NCBI GenBank assembly: GCA_019120675.1
Contig: DWUQ01000005.1
Span: 1 to 5,087, forward strand
DNA from: Candidatus Paenalcaligenes intestinipullorum
Lineage (GTDB): Bacteria; Pseudomonadota; Gammaproteobacteria; Burkholderiales; Burkholderiaceae_B
DNA: 5,087 nt
Direction of reading: 5' to 3'
This document shows, in pieces, positions 1-5,087 of the stretch (within the stretch, counting starts at the first letter, position 1; each line of letters starts with the position of its first letter). The position numbers were made by a program, and so were the translations under genes. Under the pieces are notes generated by a model. That model was given only the letters and a program-made list of their open reading frames with translations. It did no database searches and had not been told where the DNA came from.

Positions 1-3000
1 ACCACTTTACACACCTTGATGAAAGTGGAAACCCACAACCATCCTACCGCGATTGCGCCCTTTCCCGGTGCATCCACGGGCTCAGGTGGAGAAATTCGTG
101 ACGAAGGCGCGACTGGGCGTGGTTCGCGCCCCAAAGCAGGGTTAACCGGTTATACCGTATCGAATTTACGCTTTGCGGAGCATCCCGAACCTTGGGAAAG
201 CGATCATCATGGCACCTGCCATCGCATTGCGACCCCCTTAGACATCATGATCGACGGCCCCTTAGGTGGGGCGGCTTTTAATAATGAATTTGGTCGGGCC
301 AACTTAACTGGCTATTTCCGCACCTACGAACAGACCGCCGGGGGCAAACGTTGGGGCTACCATAAGCCCATTATGATTGCAGGCGGTTTAGGGGCTATTG
401 ATGCTCGTTTAACCCATAAAGATCCTTTGCCCGTTGGGGCTCTATTGTTGCAAATTGGTGGGCCAGGTATGCGCATCGGCATGGGGGGCGGCGCCGCCTC
501 CAGCATGAGCTCTGGTGTGAATCTAGCCGAGTTGGACTTTGATTCGGTTCAGCGCGGTAACCCTGAAATGCAGCGTCGTGCCCAAGAGGTCATCGACCGC
601 TGCTGGCAGCAGGGCGACCACAACCCCATTATTGCGATTCACGATGTGGGAGCAGGGGGGTTGTCCAATGCGTTTCCCGAGCTGGTCAACGATGCTGAGC
701 GTGGCGCAATTTTCGACTTAGCGCATGTGGCGCTCGAAGAAAGTGGCCTCTCCCCAGCAGAAATCTGGAGTAATGAATCCCAAGAGCGGTATGTTTTAGC
801 CATTGCGCCCGAGGATTTGGAGCGCTTTGTGGCCATTGCCGAGCGTGAGCGTTGCCCGTGGGCGGTCATTGGTGTGGCCACCGAAGAGCGTCAACTCCGC
901 GTGACCTTTGGTGAGGGTCTACCCGGCTTCGAAGACACCCAAGAGCCAGAGGGCCCACGACCGGTGGATGTGCCCATGGACGTGATCTTGGGTAAAACCC
1001 CACGCATGGTGCGCGATGTGGCGCACGCTGAGCCCATCCAAGAGCCTTTAGATTTGGTCGGCATTGAGCTTTCCGAGGCGGTTGACCGCGTCTTGCGTCA
1101 CCCAACGGTGGCCAATAAAAACTTCCTCATTACCATCGGTGACCGCACGGTCGGTGGCCTGTGCAGTCGCGACCAGTTGGTCGGCCCGTGGCAAGTGCCC
1201 GTCGCCGATTGCGCGGTCACCTTGGCTGATTTTGAAGGCGTACGGGGCGAAGCGATGGCGATGGGCGAACGCACCCCACTGGCGGTGCTCAATGCGCCCG
1301 CATCGGGTCGCATGGCCGTTACCGAGGCCCTGACCAATCTAATCGCCGCCGATGTGCCCTCCATGCACGACATCAAGCTTTCTGCCAATTGGATGGCGGC
1401 GTGTGGCGTCGAAGGCCAAGACGCGGCGCTCTTTGCTACCGTCGAAGCGGTCAGCCAATGGTGTCAAGAGCTGGAGTTGGCGATTCCCGTGGGCAAGGAT
1501 TCTTTGTCCATGCGTACGGCGTGGGAGCAAGACGGCCAAGAAATTGATGTGGTCGCACCCGTATCGTTAATCGTGACGGCCTTTGGTCAGGTCGGGGATG
1601 TCCGTAAAACCTTAACCCCACAGCTGCGTACCGATTTTGAAAGCTGCTTGATGCTGATCGACTTAGGGTTGGGGCAGCAACGTATGGGCGCGTCCATGTT
1701 GGCTCAGGTCTTTAACCAAGTGGGTACCGACGTACCGGATATGCAGGATGCGACACTGCTTACCGCGTTCCTCAAAGAAATTCGTGCCTTAGCGGACGAA
1801 GGCTATATTCACGCTTATCACGACCGTTCGGATGGCGGCTTACTGGCCGCGGCAGCGGAGATGGCCTTTGCCAGCCAGGTCGGTTTAAGCTTAAACATCG
1901 ATATGCTCACCATTGATGCGCACGCCGCCGATTGGGGCGACTACAAAATTCGGCCCGAGCAAGTCGCAGTGCAGCGTGATGAGCTGACCTTAAAAGCACT
2001 GTTTAACGAAGAGGCGGGGGCCCTGATTCAAGTGGCTCAAGCCGATCGCGATACTGTGATGCAGCGTTTACGCGCGGTGGGGCTATCGGCCTACACCCAT
2101 GTGGTGGGCAGCCCCAACACGTCGGATACGCTGGAAATTTACCGCGATGGCACCTGCATCTATACTGCGCCTCGTGCTCAACTTGCCAAACAGTGGAGCG
2201 AAGTCACACGACGCATCATGCAGCAACGCGACAACCCTGCCAGCGCCGAAGCCGAATACGCTCTGTGGGACGACACCACGAACCCTGGCATTTCGCCCGT
2301 TACGTCAATCAATCCTCAGCAAAACCTCTCTGCCCCCTACATTGCGCACGGCGCACGGCCACGCGTCGCAGTTATGCGCGAGCAAGGCTGCAACAGCCAA
2401 GTGGAAATGGCTTGGGCCTTTGATACCGCAGGCTTCGAAGTGGTGGATCTGCCCATGACAGACCTACTCGAAGGGCGTACCCGTCTGGAGGGCTTAGTTG
2501 GGCTTGTCGCAGCAGGCGGCTTTAGTTATGGCGACGTATTGGGTGCTGGCGAAGGCTGGGCGCGTACCATCCGTTTTAATGCCTTGCTGCACGATCAGTT
2601 TGCGGAGTTTTTCCAGCGCAACGACACCTTTGCGCTCGGGGTGTGTAATGGTTGCCAAATGATGGCGGCTTTAGCGCCCTTAATTCCGGGTGCTGAAGCG
2701 TGGCCCCGCTTTACACGAAACGTATCCGAAAAATACGAAGCCCGTCTCAGCACCGTCGAGATTGCTGATTCCCCCTCTTTATTCTTTAAAGGTTTAGCCG
2801 GCTCACGTTTACCAATTGTGGTGTCTCATGGGGAAGGCTACGCAAATTTCGAACGCCAAGGCGATGCCCAACAGGTACTCAGTGTTGCCAATTACGTCGA
2901 TAACCGAGGGGTCATCACCGAACAGTATCCTTACAATCCCAACGGTAGCCCGAACGGTTTAGCTGGTGCCACCACGGCCGATGGTCGCTTTACCATCCTC

Positions 3001-3153
3001 ATGCCTCATCCCGAGCGGGTCACGCGTAATGTGATGCTTTCTTGGGCGCCTGAGCGCTGGAGCGACACCGATACCGGTGGTGCCGACACCACACATGGCG
3101 GCTACACACCTTGGATGCGTTTGTTTCAAAATGCACGGGTCTGGATTGACTAG
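1..3153 (+). CDS. purL: Phosphoribosylformylglycinamidine synthase, single-chain form (5'-truncated by the window edge)
   Basis: This enzyme makes FGAM from FGAR, glutamine and ATP, the fourth step of de novo purine synthesis in the cytoplasm. The reading frame is open from base 1 and gives 1050 residues before TAG. The E. coli protein has about 1295, so roughly 250 are missing: the PurS-like N-terminal domain, the linker and the very start of the first synthetase domain. The leftmost possible start, a TTG at 16, lies inside a conserved stretch and is not real. Numbering from base 1, the first AIRS-like half shows HNHPTA (12-17), the Gly-rich GEIRDEGATGRG (30-41), GPLGGAAFNNEFGR (86-99), HDVGAGGLSNA (214-224) and NESQERY (258-264). 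The second half shows SANWMAA (461-467), PVGKDS (496-501) and HDRSDGGL (607-614). The glutaminase domain starts near 785 and has GGFSYGD (839-845), nucleophile Cys882 in GVCNGCQ, and His1003/Glu1005 in PHPER. All visible catalytic residues are intact. Confidence 0.97.
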   Translation, partial: TTLHTLMKVETHNHPTAIAPFPGASTGSGGEIRDEGATGRGSRPKAGLTGYTVSNLRFAEHPEPWESDHHGTCHRIATPLDIMIDGPLGGAAFNNEFGRANLTGYFRTYEQTAGGKRWGYHKPIMIAGGLGAIDARLTHKDPLPVGALLLQIGGPGMRIGMGGGAASSMSSGVNLAELDFDSVQRGNPEMQRRAQEVIDRCWQQGDHNPIIAIHDVGAGGLSNAFPELVNDAERGAIFDLAHVALEESGLSPAEIWSNESQERYVLAIAPEDLERFVAIAERERCPWAVIGVATEERQLRVTFGEGLPGFEDTQEPEGPRPVDVPMDVILGKTPRMVRDVAHAEPIQEPLDLVGIELSEAVDRVLRHPTVANKNFLITIGDRTVGGLCSRDQLVGPWQVPVADCAVTLADFEGVRGEAMAMGERTPLAVLNAPASGRMAVTEALTNLIAADVPSMHDIKLSANWMAACGVEGQDAALFATVEAVSQWCQELELAIPVGKDSLSMRTAWEQDGQEIDVVAPVSLIVTAFGQVGDVRKTLTPQLRTDFESCLMLIDLGLGQQRMGASMLAQVFNQVGTDVPDMQDATLLTAFLKEIRALADEGYIHAYHDRSDGGLLAAAAEMAFASQVGLSLNIDMLTIDAHAADWGDYKIRPEQVAVQRDELTLKALFNEEAGALIQVAQADRDTVMQRLRAVGLSAYTHVVGSPNTSDTLEIYRDGTCIYTAPRAQLAKQWSEVTRRIMQQRDNPASAEAEYALWDDTTNPGISPVTSINPQQNLSAPYIAHGARPRVAVMREQGCNSQVEMAWAFDTAGFEVVDLPMTDLLEGRTRLEGLVGLVAAGGFSYGDVLGAGEGWARTIRFNALLHDQFAEFFQRNDTFALGVCNGCQMMAALAPLIPGAEAWPRFTRNVSEKYEARLSTVEIADSPSLFFKGLAGSRLPIVVSHGEGYANFERQGDAQQVLSVANYVDNRGVITEQYPYNPNGSPNGLAGATTADGRFTILMPHPERVTRNVMLSWAPERWSDTDTGGADTTHGGYTPWMRLFQNARVWID

Positions 3154-3170
3154 CGCGAAATCCGTATAAT
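3142..3170 (+). promoter_or_regulatory. Predicted sigma70-type promoter for guaB
   Basis: A perfect -10 hexamer, TATAAT, lies at 3165-3170 in the purL-guaB gap. Two -35 candidates overlap the end of purL. TGGATT (3142-3147) has the ideal 17-base spacer but only 3 of 6 consensus matches. TTGACT (3146-3151) matches 5 of 6, but its spacer is only 13 bases. No TG extension precedes the -10. Transcription would be expected to start near 3176-3178, giving a leader of about 18 bases, too short for a riboswitch or attenuator. No PurR-like operator is recognisable. The position just ahead of guaB supports the call; the strength and the true -35 are uncertain. Confidence 0.6.
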
Positions 3171-3181
3171 CTTGCTTTGGA

Positions 3182-3186
3182 CGGAG
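3182..3186 (+). promoter_or_regulatory. Ribosome binding site of guaB
   Basis: CGGAG ends eight bases before the ATG at 3195, a good Shine-Dalgarno match and spacing. It decides the start: an in-frame TTG at 3177 would add six residues (MDGVNT), but it lies upstream of this site and at about the predicted transcription start, so it is unlikely to be used. Confidence 0.8.
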
Positions 3187-3194
3187 TAAATACC

Positions 3195-4655
3195 ATGCGT
3201 CTCGTATCTCAAGCACTTACCTTCGACGATGTGTTGTTGGTACCTGCCTACTCAGAAGTTTTACCTCGCGACACCTCCTTGGTGTCCCAGTTCACCCGCG
3301 ACATTTCCTTAAATATCCCCCTCGTGTCCGCTGCCATGGATACGGTCACCGAATCGCGGCTAGCGATTGCCATGGCCCAAGAGGGCGGGATTGGCATTAT
3401 TCACAAAAACCTTTCCGCCGACGCACAAGCGTACGAAGTGGCGCGCGTCAAGCGTCACGAGTTCGGGATTGTGCTTGATCCGATCACCGTTACCCCCACC
3501 ATGACCGTACGAGATGCCATCGACTTGCAACGCCAACATGGTTTTTCAGGCTTGCCCGTACTCGAAGGCGACCAGTTGGTGGGTATCGTCACCAACCGCG
3601 ACCTACGTTTCGAAGACCGTCTTGACTTGCCCATTCGTGAAGTCATGACGCCCAAAGAGCGCCTCGTCACCATGCACGAAGGGGCGACCCTAGACGAAGC
3701 CCAAGCGCTCATGCACAAGCATCGCTTAGAGCGGGTTCTCATTGTCAACGACAACTTCCAGCTGCGTGGTTTAGCGACCGTCAAAGACATCGTTAAAAAC
3801 ACCACGCACCCCAACGCCTCCAAGGACGCACACGGCCAATTGCGCGTGGGTGCCGCGGTGGGTGTTGGCGGTGACACCGAAGAGCGCGTCGCCAAGCTGG
3901 CGAAAGCTGGCGTGGACGCCATCGTGGTGGATACGGCACACGGCCACACCAAAGGTGTGATCGATCGCGTACGTTGGATCAAACAGCATTACCCGCACAT
4001 CCAAGTCATCGGCGGCAACATTGCCACCGGTGCCGCTGCCAAAGCGTTGGTCGAAGCGGGCGCGGATGCGGTCAAGGTCGGGATCGGTCCCGGCTCCATT
4101 TGCACCACCCGTGTTATTGCAGGAGTAGGGGTACCACAAATATTTGCGATTGCTGATGTGGCTAAGGCCCTCGAAGGCACGGGTGTGCCCTTTATTGCTG
4201 ATGGCGGTATTCGTTTCTCTGGTGACGTCGCCAAAGCCCTAGCAGCCGGTGCCTCCACCTGCATGATGGGCGGTATGTTTGCCGGTACCGAAGAAGCGCC
4301 AGGTGAAGTTGTGTTGTTCCAAGGTCGTTCTTACAAGTCCTACCGCGGTATGGGCAGTGTGGGGGCCATGGCCGCCGGCTCCGCGGACCGTTACTTCCAA
4401 GACTCCGCTGACAACACCGACAAGCTGGTTCCCGAAGGCATTGAAGGCCGCGTGCCCTACAAAGGCAGCGTGATTGCCATCTTGCACCAACTCACCGGCG
4501 GCATTCGTGCCTCGTTGGGCTATTGTGGTTGTGCTTCCATTCCTGAGTTCCACGACAAAGCAGAGTTTGTCCAAATTACTGCTGCGGGCGTGCGGGAATC
4601 CCACGTGCACGACGTACAAATCACCAAAGAAGCCCCTAACTATCGCGCCGACTAA
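3195..4655 (+). CDS. guaB: Inosine-5'-monophosphate dehydrogenase
   Basis: GuaB oxidises IMP to XMP with NAD+, the first committed step towards GMP, in the cytoplasm. It normally forms tetramers or octamers. The 486-residue protein is close to the 488 of E. coli and is complete. It opens with the family signature ALTFDDVLLVP (7-17). A barrel segment (to about 90) is followed by two CBS domains (about 93-140 and 148-201), which in this family bind nucleotides and tune activity. The barrel then resumes: GIGPGSICTTR (296-306) holds catalytic Cys303 and the K+ site, and ADGGIRFSGD (335-344) binds the IMP phosphate. The mobile flap carries Arg399-Tyr400 in SADRYFQ, which activates water, followed by PEGIEG (413-418). 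The C terminus ESHVHDVQITKEAPNY (468-483) is typical. No active-site residue is missing. The gene starts 41 bases after purL, with its own promoter and ribosome site, and guaA follows after 32 bases, so guaBA is probably an operon supplying GMP. Confidence 0.98.
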   Translation: MRLVSQALTFDDVLLVPAYSEVLPRDTSLVSQFTRDISLNIPLVSAAMDTVTESRLAIAMAQEGGIGIIHKNLSADAQAYEVARVKRHEFGIVLDPITVTPTMTVRDAIDLQRQHGFSGLPVLEGDQLVGIVTNRDLRFEDRLDLPIREVMTPKERLVTMHEGATLDEAQALMHKHRLERVLIVNDNFQLRGLATVKDIVKNTTHPNASKDAHGQLRVGAAVGVGGDTEERVAKLAKAGVDAIVVDTAHGHTKGVIDRVRWIKQHYPHIQVIGGNIATGAAAKALVEAGADAVKVGIGPGSICTTRVIAGVGVPQIFAIADVAKALEGTGVPFIADGGIRFSGDVAKALAAGASTCMMGGMFAGTEEAPGEVVLFQGRSYKSYRGMGSVGAMAAGSADRYFQDSADNTDKLVPEGIEGRVPYKGSVIAILHQLTGGIRASLGYCGCASIPEFHDKAEFVQITAAGVRESHVHDVQITKEAPNYRAD

Positions 4656-4687
4656 GGCCTTTATCACTCGCAAACTTAGCAACTACC
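4656..4687 (+). other. guaB-guaA spacer
   Basis: These 32 bases separate the guaB stop from the guaA ATG. I see no stem-loop with a T run, no -10/-35 pair and no purine-rich Shine-Dalgarno in the usual place; the bases just before the ATG read GCAACTACC. The short palindrome AAGGCCTT (4654-4661) overlaps the stop codon but is too small for a terminator. The spacing is consistent with guaB and guaA on one transcript. Confidence 0.55.
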
Positions 4688-5087
4688 ATGCACCACCAAC
4701 GCATTCTTATTCTTGATTACGGTTCACAAGTCACCCAACTCATCGCACGACGCGTGCGTGAGGCGGGGGCCTACTGCGAAATCCACCCTGGCGATGTGAG
4801 CGATGACTTTCTGCGCGAGCAGCAGGATTTACGCGGTATTATCCTTTCCGGCAGCCACGCCTCGGCCTACGATGACGAGGCCATCAAAGTGCCTGCCGCC
4901 GTATTTGAGTTAGGCGTACCGGTGTTGGGTATTTGCTATGGCATGCAAGCGATGGCCTTGCAACTGGGTGGCAGCATCGAAGGCTCGGACCAACGCGAAT
5001 TCGGTTACGCCGAAGTCCGCGCTCACGGCCATACCGAGCTGCTGCGCGACATCCAAGACTTCGCCACCCCCGAAGGCCATGGCATGC
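4688..5087 (+). CDS. guaA: GMP synthase (glutamine-hydrolysing), N-terminal part (3'-truncated by the window edge)
   Basis: GuaA converts XMP to GMP using ATP and ammonia released from glutamine, the last step of the guanine branch. Only 133 codons of an expected 520-530 are present, all in the class I glutaminase domain. The start is the ATG giving MHHQRILILDYGSQ; no other ATG, GTG or TTG lies in frame in the spacer, and the start fits the family N terminus. Visible motifs are LDYGSQ (9-14), LIARRVRE (18-25), VPVLGICYGMQ (77-87) with nucleophile Cys83, and REFGYAEV near residues 101-108. The window ends after the conserved TPEGHGM. The catalytic His and Glu, the ATP pyrophosphatase domain and the C-terminal dimerisation domain lie beyond it. 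The oxyanion-loop motif is SGSHAS (54-59) where the family usually has SGGP. The gene follows guaB closely and carries out the next reaction. Confidence 0.96.
   Translation, partial: MHHQRILILDYGSQVTQLIARRVREAGAYCEIHPGDVSDDFLREQQDLRGIILSGSHASAYDDEAIKVPAAVFELGVPVLGICYGMQAMALQLGGSIEGSDQREFGYAEVRAHGHTELLRDIQDFATPEGHGM

Noticed and set aside
2099..2458. 119-codon open frame on the plus strand overlapping purL in another frame
   Set aside because: The main frame has unbroken PurL homology across this stretch, so it is neither a frameshift nor a separate gene.
3066..3079. Small inverted repeat CACCG-ATAC-CGGTG near the end of purL
   Set aside because: A 5-base stem inside coding sequence with no T run after it; too weak to be a terminator or a convincing operator.
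3177..3194. TTG at 3177 as an earlier guaB start
   Set aside because: It lies upstream of the Shine-Dalgarno and at about the predicted transcription start. The ATG at 3195 gives the usual family N terminus and length.
3455..3982. 175-codon open frame on the minus strand inside guaB
   Set aside because: The protein is rich in Ser, Arg and Thr, resembles no family I know, and lies antisense to a fully conserved enzyme. It is what codon bias in guaB would produce by chance.
4239..4682. 147-codon open frame on the minus strand over the end of guaB
   Set aside because: It is antisense to intact guaB, with no recognisable motif and no ribosome site that I could see. It is treated as a shadow frame.

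Overview
The window is an ordinary purine-biosynthesis locus. Three genes lie head to tail on the + strand with almost no spacer DNA: the last four-fifths of purL, a complete guaB, and the first quarter of guaA. I recognise all three from their protein motifs. No RNA genes, mobile elements, CRISPR arrays, long repeats or unexplained gaps were found.

The organism is most likely a betaproteobacterium of the order Burkholderiales, perhaps close to Alcaligenaceae/Bordetella. PurL is the long single-chain form found in proteobacteria, with the glutaminase fused at the C terminus. Recalled against the E. coli protein, it carries extra segments of the kind I associate with Burkholderiales. GuaA has SGSHAS where most GMP synthetases have SGGP, a variant I also associate with Burkholderiales. 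The DNA is moderately GC-rich by eye. The assignment is a judgement from memory and not a database result.

Layout: 1-3153 purL (5' end outside the window); 3154-3194 a 41-base gap with a perfect -10 box (TATAAT) and a Shine-Dalgarno sequence; 3195-4655 guaB; 4656-4687 a 32-base gap without a clear ribosome binding site or terminator; 4688-5087 guaA (3' end outside the window).

The genes act in one route. PurL makes FGAM, step four of de novo purine synthesis, which leads to IMP. GuaB oxidises IMP to XMP, and GuaA aminates XMP to GMP. The guaB promoter suggests that guaBA can be transcribed separately from purL. With no terminator visible between the genes, read-through from purL is also possible. 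I found no previously undescribed system here; the points worth checking are modest ones.
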